This document shows, one piece after another, positions 46,955 to 55,771 of a stretch of DNA of 64,000 bases. The notes below the pieces were generated by a model. It was not told where the DNA came from. It searched no databases and saw only the letters and a program-made list of their open reading frames with translations. Source of the stretch: Microbulbifer hydrolyticus (GTDB lineage Bacteria > Pseudomonadota > Gammaproteobacteria > Pseudomonadales > Cellvibrionaceae); NCBI RefSeq assembly GCF_009931115.1, contig NZ_CP047491.1, positions 1,873,501 to 1,937,500 on the forward strand. The letters run 5' to 3'. The first letter of the stretch is position 1. Each line of letters opens with the position of its first letter. Both the position numbers and the translations under genes were made by a program.

Positions 46955-48001
46955 ATGTATCAGCATTTGCGCAAAGCCCTGTTTGCGCTGGACCCGGAGC
47001 GGTCTCACCACCTTTCTATCGATGCCATCGGCGCCGCAGAGCGTCTTGGGCTCATGTCCCTTATTGCCAGTCAGATCCCGGATGATCCGGTCGAGCTGAT
47101 GGGGCTGACCCTGCCAAATCCGGTGGGGCTGGCTGCTGGTCTCGACAAAAACGCCCAGGCGTTTAACGGACTGGGCGCTCTGGGCTTTGGTTTTGTGGAA
47201 GTTGGCACTGTAACCCCGCGGCCACAGCCGGGGAATCCGCATCCGCGCCTGTTCCGCCTTCCGGAGGCGGAAGCCATCATCAACCGCATGGGCTTTAACA
47301 ACGAAGGTGTTGATTATCTGCTCGAGCGGGTAAAGCGCCGGCGTTACTCCGGGGTGCTTGGTATCAACGTGGGCAAGAACTTTGATACACCGGTAGAAAA
47401 TGCGGCAGATGATTACTGCCTGTGCATGGAGAAAGTCTACGCGCATGCGGACTACATCACCGCGAACGTATCCTCCCCGAACACCAAGGGTCTGCGTGAC
47501 CTGCAGTTCGGAGACAGCCTGAGCAAGCTGCTGGAAGCACTGAAAGAAAAACAGAATGCTCTGGCCGCAGAGCACGACCGCTATGTGCCCCTGGCAGTCA
47601 AGATTGCGCCCGATATGGATGAGGAAGCGATTCATCATGTGGCCAAGGCACTGCGCGATCATGAGATCGATGGGGTTATTGCCACCAATACCACCATCGA
47701 TAAATCCTCGGTAGCGAAGCTGGAGCATGGAAATGAAGAAGGGGGGCTGAGTGGCCGCCCGCTGGCGGAACGCTCTACCGAAGTCATTCGTAAACTGTCC
47801 GACGCGTTAAACGGGGAAATCCCGATTATCGGGGTAGGGGGTATTTTTGACGGTGAGTCCGCGGCAGAAAAAATTCGAGCGGGCGCTACTGCAGTCCAGA
47901 TTTATACTGGATTCATATACCGCGGTCCGGATGTTATTCGCGAAGCCGCTGCCGCAATTGCCGAGTTGCATAAGGGCAGGGTTGTTTCAGAAGGTTCGTA
48001 A
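46955..48001 (+). CDS. pyrD: Dihydroorotate dehydrogenase (quinone), class 2
   Basis: Oxidises dihydroorotate to orotate in pyrimidine synthesis, passing electrons to quinone at the inner membrane. The 348 residues and N-terminal helical extension ([20 protein letters not shown]) mark class 2. FMN/orotate motifs are [20 protein letters not shown], the catalytic-Ser region [18 protein letters not shown] and IIGVGGI. GGGA precedes the ATG. Followed by a strong terminator. Confidence 0.97.
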   Translation: MYQHLRKALFALDPERSHHLSIDAIGAAERLGLMSLIASQIPDDPVELMGLTLPNPVGLAAGLDKNAQAFNGLGALGFGFVEVGTVTPRPQPGNPHPRLFRLPEAEAIINRMGFNNEGVDYLLERVKRRRYSGVLGINVGKNFDTPVENAADDYCLCMEKVYAHADYITANVSSPNTKGLRDLQFGDSLSKLLEALKEKQNALAAEHDRYVPLAVKIAPDMDEEAIHHVAKALRDHEIDGVIATNTTIDKSSVAKLEHGNEEGGLSGRPLAERSTEVIRKLSDALNGEIPIIGVGGIFDGESAAEKIRAGATAVQIYTGFIYRGPDVIREAAAAIAELHKGRVVSEGS

Positions 48002-48036
48002 GATAGTCGTTCCAGTATCTGGAATAGTTGGCCGAA

Positions 48037-48067
48037 AAAAATCCCGGGTCTTCCCGGGATTTTTGTC
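48037..48067 (+). terminator. Rho-independent terminator after pyrD
   Basis: Stem AAATCCCGGG/CCCGGGATTT with TCTT loop, then TTGTCT. A-rich on the left side, so it may also end transcription of rmf on the other strand. Confidence 0.87.
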
Positions 48068-48172
48068 TCAACAAGCACGTGACAGTTGTTGGTTGAGAAA
48101 ATGTTAGTTGAGAAAACGGTATCCACGCAGGGTGAGAGCCCTGCGTGGCAAACTGATAAATAGTCCGGGCGT

Positions 48173-48376
48173 TTACATATTGGCCATGCGCTGCGCCAGA
48201 GCCGCTCGCCCAAAGCCGCTCCAGTAATCCTGCCGCCCCTGGCGCCAGCCGTTTACCCATTCCTGATGCTGAGATCCAGCATCGTGGGGACAGCTGTCGT
48301 GGTTTCTGCCTTCAACGGCAGCAACGTAACCTTTGTGGAAAGCTCTATCGTTGGGATTACGTTTTTGGCGTTTCAT
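48173..48376 (-). CDS. rmf: Ribosome modulation factor
   Basis: A 67-residue basic protein that dimerises 70S ribosomes into inactive 100S particles in stationary phase. MKRQKR start, GYVAAVEGRNHDSCPH, and WVNGWRQGRQDYWSG match Rmf throughout, with the family's CP and W-x-x-GWR. It is somewhat longer at the C-terminus than the E. coli protein (55 residues). Single gene, converging on pyrD. Confidence 0.94.
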   Translation of the reverse strand: MKRQKRNPNDRAFHKGYVAAVEGRNHDSCPHDAGSQHQEWVNGWRQGRQDYWSGFGRAALAQRMANM

Positions 48377-48712
48377 AGATAGGGTACCTCGAACTTCTTC
48401 TCAAATCTGGAATGTGCTGATCGGGATCAACAATTTCCCCCCTGCGCAGAAACCAGCTTATTGTGGAAGCGGCCTGGCGAGAAGAGTTGCAGTAAACCAG
48501 ATTCCGCGCCGCGTCGGAACGAATGGTTTTTTCTGAAAAAAGCACTGGTTAGGAAGAATCTATCTAGGCGGGCGGGTGTTGTTGTTTGCCCTGCGGGAAC
48601 TGAAGAATGCTGTGCTGCTTTCCGGTATGCTTGCGCCACCAAATTCACCGCCTGGCCAGATTGCCCGGCATGACGTTGCCAGAATCGCTAATCAATCACA
48701 GAGGCTGAGCTT
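48377..48712. other. Intergenic region rmf / rlmKL
   Basis: About 336 bp without a credible gene. It should contain divergent promoters for rmf and rlmKL. Short frames here lack ribosome binding sites and have no recognisable domain, so I leave them out. Confidence 0.6.
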
Positions 48713-50905
48713 TTGACTGCCAAGTATTCATTTACCGCAACCTGCCCGAAAGGGCTGGAAAACGTGCTTGCAGAGGAGTTGCGCGCGCTGGGCGCCGCCG
48801 TGGAGCGTGAACAGCCCGCTGCAGTGCGCTTTTCTTCAGACCTGGCGATGGCGTACCGGACCTGCCTGTGGAGCCGGCTCGCCAACCGCGTTTTGCTCAA
48901 TCTGGGGCACGAGCGGGTTGAAGATGCGGAAGGGCTTTACCGGGCGGTCGTCGAAATTCCGTGGGAGGAGCATATCAGCCCTACGGGCGTGCTCTGGGTG
49001 CAGTTTTCCGGCACCAACCGCGAGATCCGCAACAGTCAGTTCGGCGCGCAGAAGGCCAAGGACGCGATCGTCGATCGGCTGCGCAAGGTCACCGGGGCAC
49101 GCCCGGACGTCGACAAGCGGGACCCCGACCTGTCGGTAATGCTCCGCTTGCACCGCGACAAACTGGAAATAGGCATCGACCTGTGTGGTGACAGTCTGCA
49201 CCGCCGTGGGTATCGAACCCATATTGGAGCGGCACCTCTCAAGGAAAATCTGGCTGCGGCGCTCCTGGTGCGCGCCGGCTGGCCCGAAATCGCCGAGCAG
49301 GGTGGCGCTCTGCTGGACCCCATGTGCGGTTCCGGAACCTTCCTGGTGGAGGGCGCGTTGATGGCTGCGGATATAGCCCCGGGACTTATGCGCGACAGTT
49401 TCGGATTTGAGCGCTGGCTCAATCACCAGAACGACCTGTGGCTGCCACTCCGCGAAGAGGCATTACAACGCCGGGTGGAAGGTTTGCAAAAGCCTTTGCC
49501 AGAGATTCGCGGATACGATGCCGATGCGAAAGTATTGTTTGCTGCGGAGTCCAATATCGCCCGCGCCGGCCTGGACAAGCACGTGCGGGTCAGTTGCCGC
49601 CCGGTCGGTGCCTTCAAGGTGCCGAGTCACCGCCCGGTAAAGCCGGGGCTGGTGATTACCAATCCACCCTATGGCGAGCGCCTCGGGGAGCAGGAGGAGC
49701 TGCGGGAAACCTATGCGGAGCTGGGGCGCCAGCTGAAGCAGGAATTTGGCGGTTGGAAAGCGGCTATCTTTACCGGGAACCCGGAACTGTGCCACTCCAC
49801 TGGCCTGCGCTCGCACAAGCAGTACAAGCTTTTCAACGGCAGTATCCCCAGTCAGTTGCTGTTGTTTGAAATTCACCAGCAGCGCGATTCGGAAGGAGGC
49901 AGCAGCGGCGAGCGTACCAAGCCGCGCCTTTCCGATGAAGCTCAGATGGTGGCAAACCGGCTGCAGAAAAACCTCCGCAATACGGGTAAATGGGCGAACA
50001 AAAACGGCGTCAGCTGCTACCGGCTGTACGATGCGGATTTACCTGAGTTCTCCGCCGCCATTGATGTCTACCGCTCAGTGGAGGATCAGACCTACGCGCA
50101 TATTCAGGAATATCGGGCTCCAGCGACTATCCCCGAGGACAAGGCCCGGGCGCGACTGTCAGAGCTGGTGCGGGCCACACGCCATGTGCTGGACTTGCCT
50201 GGTCGCAATGTTTCTATCAAGGAGCGCCGCCGGCACTCCCACAAGGACAGCGGTAGTCAGTACCAGAAGCGTGGGGATGCCGCGCAGGCATTCTGGGTGG
50301 ACGAATACGGCGCCCAGCTGGAAATCAACCTGTGGGATTATCTGGATACCGGCCTGTTCCTGGATCACCGGCCTGTTCGTCAGTACCTGAAACAGCTGTC
50401 GGCCGGTAAGAAACTGCTCAACCTGTTCTGTTACACCGCTACCGCAACCGTGCAGGCGGCGCTCGGCGGTTGCACGGAGAGCACCAGTGTGGACCTGTCG
50501 AAAACCTATCAGGCCTGGGCGCAGAGAAATTTCCGTCAGAACAATATGGATCCCTATCGCCACCAGCTGATCGAGGCGGATTGTATGCAGTGGCTGCAGG
50601 CTGCGCAGCAAAATCGTCGCGGTCACTACGATGTGATTTTTCTCGATCCGCCGACGTTTTCCAATTCGGCAAAAATGCGCGGTGTGCTGGATATCCAGCG
50701 GGATCACGGGGAATTGATTCGCCAGTGCATGGCGCTATTGAGTCCCGGTGGCACCTTGTTGTTTTCGAACAACCTGCGAAGTTTCAAGATGGATGAAGCC
50801 ATACAGTCTGAATATGCGGTTGAAAACCTGTCATCCACGCTGCTGGACAAGGACTTTCAACGCAATCCCAAGATACACAATGTATGGGAAATCAAGGCGC
50901 ATTAA
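48713..50905 (+). CDS. rlmL: Bifunctional 23S rRNA methyltransferase RlmKL
   Basis: N-terminal RlmL makes m2G2445 and C-terminal RlmK makes m7G2069 of 23S rRNA. The 730 residues match the fused form (E. coli 702). An N-terminal ferredoxin-like/THUMP region (about 1-160) precedes DPMCGSGTFLVEGA and the N6/N2-type motif NPPYGER. The C-terminal half has LLNLFCYTATATVQAALGG and IFLDPPTFSNS. The TTG start at 48713 follows GAGG and gives the usual N-terminus (YSFTATCPKGLE). Confidence 0.95.
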   Translation: MTAKYSFTATCPKGLENVLAEELRALGAAVEREQPAAVRFSSDLAMAYRTCLWSRLANRVLLNLGHERVEDAEGLYRAVVEIPWEEHISPTGVLWVQFSGTNREIRNSQFGAQKAKDAIVDRLRKVTGARPDVDKRDPDLSVMLRLHRDKLEIGIDLCGDSLHRRGYRTHIGAAPLKENLAAALLVRAGWPEIAEQGGALLDPMCGSGTFLVEGALMAADIAPGLMRDSFGFERWLNHQNDLWLPLREEALQRRVEGLQKPLPEIRGYDADAKVLFAAESNIARAGLDKHVRVSCRPVGAFKVPSHRPVKPGLVITNPPYGERLGEQEELRETYAELGRQLKQEFGGWKAAIFTGNPELCHSTGLRSHKQYKLFNGSIPSQLLLFEIHQQRDSEGGSSGERTKPRLSDEAQMVANRLQKNLRNTGKWANKNGVSCYRLYDADLPEFSAAIDVYRSVEDQTYAHIQEYRAPATIPEDKARARLSELVRATRHVLDLPGRNVSIKERRRHSHKDSGSQYQKRGDAAQAFWVDEYGAQLEINLWDYLDTGLFLDHRPVRQYLKQLSAGKKLLNLFCYTATATVQAALGGCTESTSVDLSKTYQAWAQRNFRQNNMDPYRHQLIEADCMQWLQAAQQNRRGHYDVIFLDPPTFSNSAKMRGVLDIQRDHGELIRQCMALLSPGGTLLFSNNLRSFKMDEAIQSEYAVENLSSTLLDKDFQRNPKIHNVWEIKAH

Positions 50906-50914
50906 CCGGTAGTT

Positions 50915-50937
50915 ACGGAGCGTTAAACACGCTCCGT
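50915..50937. terminator. Possible weak terminator after rlmKL
   Basis: ACGGAGCGT/ACGCTCCGT with a 5-nt loop between the two convergent genes. A perfect 9-bp stem but no T-run on either strand. Confidence 0.5.
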
Positions 50938-50945
50938 CACTCGGT

Positions 50946-53363
50946 TCAGAGCTCCATGACCAGGCGGAAGCCCACCTCTCTGGAGGTGGCTTTTTCGCTG
51001 AGGCCAGTGCGGTAGTCGGAAGTGATATTGCGCAGGGGGTCGCGCATGGACCCGCCGCGTATTACGCGCAGTTCGCAGTTTTTCAGTTGCACCGGGCGCG
51101 TATCATTACGGTGATTGGTGAAGTCGCCGAGGAAGCAATCCTGCACCCACTCTCCCACATTGCCCGAGGTGTCAAAAAGGCCATAGGGGTTAGCCTTGTA
51201 ATTTCCTACCGGCGCGCTGGAAATGCTAAACAGTGAATTGAATTCGCTGGCACAACCGCGACGGCAATTGGCCTTGCCCTTGGCGCTACCATCTTCCCAC
51301 CAGAACGGCGTATCTGTGCCGGCACGGGCGGCAAACTCCCACTCTGCTTCACTGGCCAGGCGGTAGTTCAGCCCGGTCTCGTTACTCAGCCATTTGGCAT
51401 AGCGCTGAGCATCCTGCCAGCTCACATTGATTACCGGCCTTGTGTCTCGCCCCCAGCCCTCATCCGAAGGCAGGGCGCGGCCACTGGCCTTGGCGTAGCG
51501 GTCGTAATCGTTGAAAGTGATTTCGTGAACGCCGATGGCGTAGGGACGACGGATGGCAATCTTGTGTTCCGGGCTGGTGAACGGCCGGCGATTATTGCCC
51601 ATGGTAAATTCACCAGGCGCCACGACCACCATTTCCGGACCCTTGCCGCCGGATTTCAATGCGGACCGGAAGCTTTTGCCAGGGAAGAATTTACGCTCCA
51701 GTTCCACCGCAAGGTTTACATCCGCGGAACTGATTTCGATCCAGCGGCGCACAGTGCTGTAGCCGGCTTTACTGACTTCAATATCGTAACGCCCGGGCTC
51801 CAGGGCCATGCCCGGCGTGTAACGCGGCACGATATTCATGATACGGATGCGGGCGCCTTTTGGCTTCGCGGATACCATCAGGGCATAAGTGGGCGGCACA
51901 TCCTCCACTGAGGGCTCTTCAGGCTCTGACACAGGTCGGCTGTCTTCCTGTGTCGCGCCTTTGGTATCAGCTTCTGGCTCTTCGGCGTCAGCATCTGCGG
52001 TGCTCTTCGCCGAAGTAGCTGTCTCTACCGGTGCTACCGGGCTCTGCTCGCTGCGAATAATCGGGCGTATCTGGTTGGTTTGATCGGTAATCAGCGGTGT
52101 GATCGGGCCGGGAATCTGCTCGGGAGGTGTGTTTCGCGCGGTCGAGGTGTCACTGACCGGTTCTGGCAGAAGTATCTGTGAGGTGATATCCACCGCGTCA
52201 CTTACCAGGCCAGACTCGCTCTGCCACTGGAATTTGTTGCTGAACAGGCTGAACAACACCCAGACCAGCAACAGGCTCGCGGCGACGGTACCAGCAAACA
52301 GCCATGACCGGCGTTTGACCGGAGCAGCCTGCTGCATCACCTGCTGGATACGCATTATGGTTTGTTGTTCAGCGCGTGGATTCTGCTGGTGCAGCGGCTT
52401 GTCCCGCCAGCGTGCCCAGCTGGCCGTTAGCCGGTCACTAAGTGTGCCGTAAAGGGTCATCACCAGGGCACGCAGAAGGCTGGAAACGCGCACGGAGGTG
52501 TTATTCAGCTTGGTTGTCGGCGCCGGCGTCTTACCATCCAGTGCGGCGAGCAGCTGGTCGATGGCATCGACCACGTCCAGGCCGCGTTGAAAGCGTTGAT
52601 CCGGGTCTTTTGCAAGAAAGCGATCAATCAGTCCCTGATACAGGGAGTGGCGTGCCGGCAGGCGGGGGATCGGGTCGGTGAGGTGTTTGATGGCGATTGC
52701 CACAGCCTCTTCCGCCTGGAAGGGCACCGCGCTGGTTAGCATCTCGTAAAACACCACCCCCAGGCTGTAGAGGTCTGCTCGGCCATCCACGGCGGCGCCG
52801 CGTGCCTGCTCCGGGCTCATGTAGTGCGGAGTACCCACCACCATGCCGGTGTTGGTCATGCGCGTGGTGCGTGCAACGGCGCGGGCAACACCAAAGTCCG
52901 TCAGTACCGCGGAGCCATCTTCCCGGAACAGGATATTTTCCGGTTTGAGATCCCGGTGTACATATCCCTTGTTGCTGGCGTGGTCCAGTGCCATCGCAAT
53001 CTGGCGCGTGATGTGCAGCGCCTCCAGGGGTTCAAGTGCACCCTTGGTGAGAGCATCTGCCACCGAACCACCGGGCAGGTAGTCCATGGCAATGTAATTC
53101 AGGCTGCGATAGCGGCCGATATCGTGAATGGCGACGATATTGGGGTGGGAGAGCTGGCCGACGATATTCGCTTCGCGCTGGAAGCGCTCACTAAAGATCG
53201 GGTCCGCGTTCAGTACCGGTGACATTACTTTCAGCGCTACCTGGCGGCCCATACTGCGCTGAGTGGCGAGATAAACCGTCGACATCCCGCCCTGATTGAT
53301 TTTCTTCAGGATCTGATAGCCGGGAATTTCCAGCGAAGCGGTACCGCTGCTGACAACTTCCAT
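50946..53363 (-). CDS. Membrane Ser/Thr kinase with PEGA and FGE-like domains
   Basis: An 805-residue protein. Cytoplasmic Hanks kinase at about 15-280: glycine loop NQGGMSTVY, Lys45, HRDLKPEN with Asp138, DFGVA (156-160), and activation loop to GTPHYMSPEQARG. One membrane helix follows at about 355-375, then an acidic linker. A PEGA domain (about 500-565) and a C-terminal FGE/SUMF1-type domain (about 580-805) complete it. The FGE active-site Cys is missing: the usual GGSW-x-C reads GGSMRDP. So this domain probably binds a ligand and does not oxidise cysteine. It lies 16 nt after the PP2C gene, as in PpkA/PppA pairs. Confidence 0.93.
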   Translation of the reverse strand: MEVVSSGTASLEIPGYQILKKINQGGMSTVYLATQRSMGRQVALKVMSPVLNADPIFSERFQREANIVGQLSHPNIVAIHDIGRYRSLNYIAMDYLPGGSVADALTKGALEPLEALHITRQIAMALDHASNKGYVHRDLKPENILFREDGSAVLTDFGVARAVARTTRMTNTGMVVGTPHYMSPEQARGAAVDGRADLYSLGVVFYEMLTSAVPFQAEEAVAIAIKHLTDPIPRLPARHSLYQGLIDRFLAKDPDQRFQRGLDVVDAIDQLLAALDGKTPAPTTKLNNTSVRVSSLLRALVMTLYGTLSDRLTASWARWRDKPLHQQNPRAEQQTIMRIQQVMQQAAPVKRRSWLFAGTVAASLLLVWVLFSLFSNKFQWQSESGLVSDAVDITSQILLPEPVSDTSTARNTPPEQIPGPITPLITDQTNQIRPIIRSEQSPVAPVETATSAKSTADADAEEPEADTKGATQEDSRPVSEPEEPSVEDVPPTYALMVSAKPKGARIRIMNIVPRYTPGMALEPGRYDIEVSKAGYSTVRRWIEISSADVNLAVELERKFFPGKSFRSALKSGGKGPEMVVVAPGEFTMGNNRRPFTSPEHKIAIRRPYAIGVHEITFNDYDRYAKASGRALPSDEGWGRDTRPVINVSWQDAQRYAKWLSNETGLNYRLASEAEWEFAARAGTDTPFWWEDGSAKGKANCRRGCASEFNSLFSISSAPVGNYKANPYGLFDTSGNVGEWVQDCFLGDFTNHRNDTRPVQLKNCELRVIRGGSMRDPLRNITSDYRTGLSEKATSREVGFRLVMEL

Positions 53364-53379
53364 TCGAGCCTGTCCCTAT

Positions 53380-54333
53380 TTATCCGTTCAGCAGCTGCCA
53401 GGCCGCGAAAGCACTTAGTGAAAAAATAATCGCAAGTGTAGCGATTCTTGCGATAAGTGTGCCCTGAACGGAAAAAAATTGGCGGGACTCAGGTTCCTGA
53501 GTTGGTGTGCGGGAGTTCCGGTTTTCAGAATCTGGCGAAGTGTCGTCGGGGGAGCTGATGACCTGGACGGTAATATTGTCCCGTCCTCCGGCATCGAGGG
53601 CGGCAGCAACCAGCAATTCACTGGCGCGCTGGTTATCGGGATTGCTTGCCAGAACCTGACAGATTTCAGCTTCGCTGACTTCATTACTGAGCCCGTCGCT
53701 GCACAGTAACAACCTTTGCCCGGCGTCCCATGAAAAAGAAGCGCGGTCAATTTCGAGGCTGGGGTTGGTAGATCCACCGATACATCGGGTGATCACATGA
53801 CGATTCGGGTGGCTGGCGGCTTCTTCCTGATTGATTGCGCCAGAGTCCACGAGCATCTGTACGTAAGAGTGGTCAACTGTCAGCTGCTTGAGGGTGCCGG
53901 AGGGAAAGTGGGTGTCATCTTGTCCCGCTTGCGCTGGGGTCCACAGATAGGCGCGGCTGTCGCCAACCCAGTAGATGTGAAAGTAACCGCCGTCTTCGGC
54001 CACTACCACCGCGGTGGTGCCCATGGCGGTTGTGGTGTTTTCATCACCGATCAGGAGTGCATGTGCCCGCCGCAAGGCTTGCTCGTAATGGCGGTCGGTG
54101 GCGGAAGAGCGCTGGATTTCTTCGACGACGGTTTGGCTGGCAATCTCACCGGCCTGGTGGCCGCCAAGACCATCTGCGACAACCCAGATACCCCGGGTCT
54201 CATCGCCCCAGTATGCATCCTCATTCTGTTCGCGTCGGTACCCGGTATGGGTGGCGCCCGCGCTGCGCCTGGTTGTGCTGACGGCGGGCTGGCTCACACC
54301 ACTCGGGCGTTCCCGTACTTTGGCTTCACTCAC
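53380..54333 (-). CDS. PP2C-family protein phosphatase, membrane-anchored
   Basis: A 317-residue PP2C phosphatase. Motifs are REQNEDAYW (metal Asp), VVADGLGGHQAGE, GTTAVVV, WVGDSRAYLW and LCSDGLSNEV, plus GGRDNITVQV, so all metal ligands appear present. A hydrophilic linker leads to one C-terminal membrane helix (about 293-315). It should reverse phosphorylation by the kinase encoded just downstream. The start is GTG with AGGTAG upstream. Its 5' side faces the FHA gene, divergently transcribed. Confidence 0.93.
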   Translation of the reverse strand: MSEAKVRERPSGVSQPAVSTTRRSAGATHTGYRREQNEDAYWGDETRGIWVVADGLGGHQAGEIASQTVVEEIQRSSATDRHYEQALRRAHALLIGDENTTTAMGTTAVVVAEDGGYFHIYWVGDSRAYLWTPAQAGQDDTHFPSGTLKQLTVDHSYVQMLVDSGAINQEEAASHPNRHVITRCIGGSTNPSLEIDRASFSWDAGQRLLLCSDGLSNEVSEAEICQVLASNPDNQRASELLVAAALDAGGRDNITVQVISSPDDTSPDSENRNSRTPTQEPESRQFFSVQGTLIARIATLAIIFSLSAFAAWQLLNG

Positions 54334-54621
54334 TGGTATGCAACTACCTGTTACCTGTCGTTATTGTCGAAAGCGCCAAACCGTGCAGATCCATGCGGGT
54401 TTCAACACTTCCATACTAGAGCCTGCGAGCATTGTAAGCTGCAAACCGAATCACAGGCCAATGAAATTGCCCGTGATAAACTTTCTGGCAATGTGCCGAT
54501 AGTGACGGAGGGTTCCCTGAAGGGTGCTCCGGTCGGTGAAATTCTCGGGAGTTTGGCGCTGTGTGATCCAGGCTCTGGTTAAAAATTGTACACTTTTGCG
54601 TGCTTTTAAGGAAGCTGGACG
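54334..54621. other. Divergent promoter region phosphatase / FHA gene
   Basis: 288 bp with no gene. It should drive the kinase-phosphatase pair on minus and the FHA-glutaredoxin pair on plus. Just before the FHA start is a good AAGGAAG site; I do not see a clear operator. Confidence 0.5.
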
Positions 54622-55494
54622 ATGCTGAAACTTTGTGACGTGAAAGATGCCACCCAGAGTGTGTGGTTGGTGGCTCCCAAGGTGACGATAGGGCGCGGTA
54701 ATCAGTGTGACCTCACACTGGCGGACGCATCCATCGCGAAACTACATGCGGAAATCCTTGTGGATGGCGAGGAACTGGAGCTGCGCAACCTGGCAGGAAA
54801 AGGCCAGGTGGCGGTGAACGGCAAACCGGTTGAAGGCAGTTGCAAACTCCAGCGGAACGACCGCGTGCAATTGGGTGAACGCAATCTGGCGGTTGTGGAC
54901 CCCAAAATTACCCGCCTGAAGGCGGCAGGTGCCAGCGCCAACGCCGCCTGGGCGCTGCGCGCCAATCACCCGGCGATTGTCGGGCGTGTGTTCCCGGTGC
55001 GGGAAACGAGCGTGGTAGGGCGTTCAGATGAGTGTGACCTGACATTTTCAATGTCCCATCTCTCGCGGCGTCATGCGCGGCTGGAGGTTCGTGAGGGGTT
55101 GCTGTTTGTGGTGGACCTGGGCTCGGCCAACGGTACTTACCTCAACAACCAGCGGGTGACTGAATGCCGGGTGCGGCGAGGGGATGAATTGCGGTTCGAC
55201 AGCCTGAGTTTCAGCGTTGTGGGGCCGGCCGATGATATCGACAAAACCACCGTGCGCCAGGCAGTCACAATGCCGGATACGGTACGCCAGAGTGCCGCAC
55301 TGGATCAGGCAATGCAGCGCAGCCGGGTAAAAGAGAGCGGCAAGGTGTCATACAGCTCGGATTCGGCGCCCTCGCAGAAATATGCCGGCGGCTCGACCAC
55401 GGCCGGGGGCAGTGGATGGATTTGGGTCGCAGCGCTGGTGGCGGCTGCCGCCGTGGCAGGCTATTTCTGGGCCCAGGGGCAAGGGTTGGTGTAA
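54622..55494 (+). CDS. Double-FHA membrane protein
   Basis: A 290-residue protein with two forkhead-associated domains and a C-terminal membrane helix (about 265-283). The first FHA (about 20-95) has GRGNQCDLTL and SIAKLHAE but lacks the N-G-T of the second. The second (about 115-205) has GRSDECDLTF, SRRHARLE and SANGTYLN, so it should bind phosphothreonine. It is the likely reader of the kinase, with PP2C as eraser; all three membrane-anchored. Between 205 and 260 is a Ser/Thr-rich linker. Followed after 3 nt by the glutaredoxin-like gene. Confidence 0.92.
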   Translation: MLKLCDVKDATQSVWLVAPKVTIGRGNQCDLTLADASIAKLHAEILVDGEELELRNLAGKGQVAVNGKPVEGSCKLQRNDRVQLGERNLAVVDPKITRLKAAGASANAAWALRANHPAIVGRVFPVRETSVVGRSDECDLTFSMSHLSRRHARLEVREGLLFVVDLGSANGTYLNNQRVTECRVRRGDELRFDSLSFSVVGPADDIDKTTVRQAVTMPDTVRQSAALDQAMQRSRVKESGKVSYSSDSAPSQKYAGGSTTAGGSGWIWVAALVAAAAVAGYFWAQGQGLV

Positions 55495-55497
55495 AGC

Positions 55498-55752
55498 GTG
55501 TCCGAGCGTGCCCTGATTCTCTATACAACCCTTGGCTGCAGCTTGTGTGAGAAGGCGAAAGTCGAGATCTGGCCGCAACTGGAGAAATTCCAGTTGCGGC
55601 TTCAGTCGGTGGATATTGCCGAGGACGAACAGTTGAGTCGGCTGTTTGGCTGGAGCATCCCGGTGGTCGGACTGGGGGATACTGACGACGTTATCTGCTG
55701 GCCGTTTACCGCCTCTGAGCTGGAGCAGTGGCTCCAGACTCGCCTGAAATAA
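55498..55752 (+). CDS. Glutaredoxin-family thiol protein
   Basis: An 84-residue thioredoxin-fold protein with LYTTLGCSLCEKAK, giving a redox-active C14-x-x-C17, and the cis-Pro region WSIPVVGL. It matches the short glutaredoxin-like (DUF836) group. The GTG start is 3 nt after the FHA stop, so the two are co-transcribed. What it reduces is unknown. Confidence 0.85.
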   Translation: MSERALILYTTLGCSLCEKAKVEIWPQLEKFQLRLQSVDIAEDEQLSRLFGWSIPVVGLGDTDDVICWPFTASELEQWLQTRLK

Positions 55753-55771
55753 CCATCCCCAATTCAGAAGT

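Noticed and set aside
48461..48673. 70-residue open frame between rmf and rlmKL
   Set aside because: No ribosome binding site, no domain, composition unlike real genes here; treated as non-coding.
50946..55494. Type VI secretion cluster
   Set aside because: Only kinase, phosphatase and FHA genes are present; no sheath, tube, ClpV or membrane-complex genes occur in the window.
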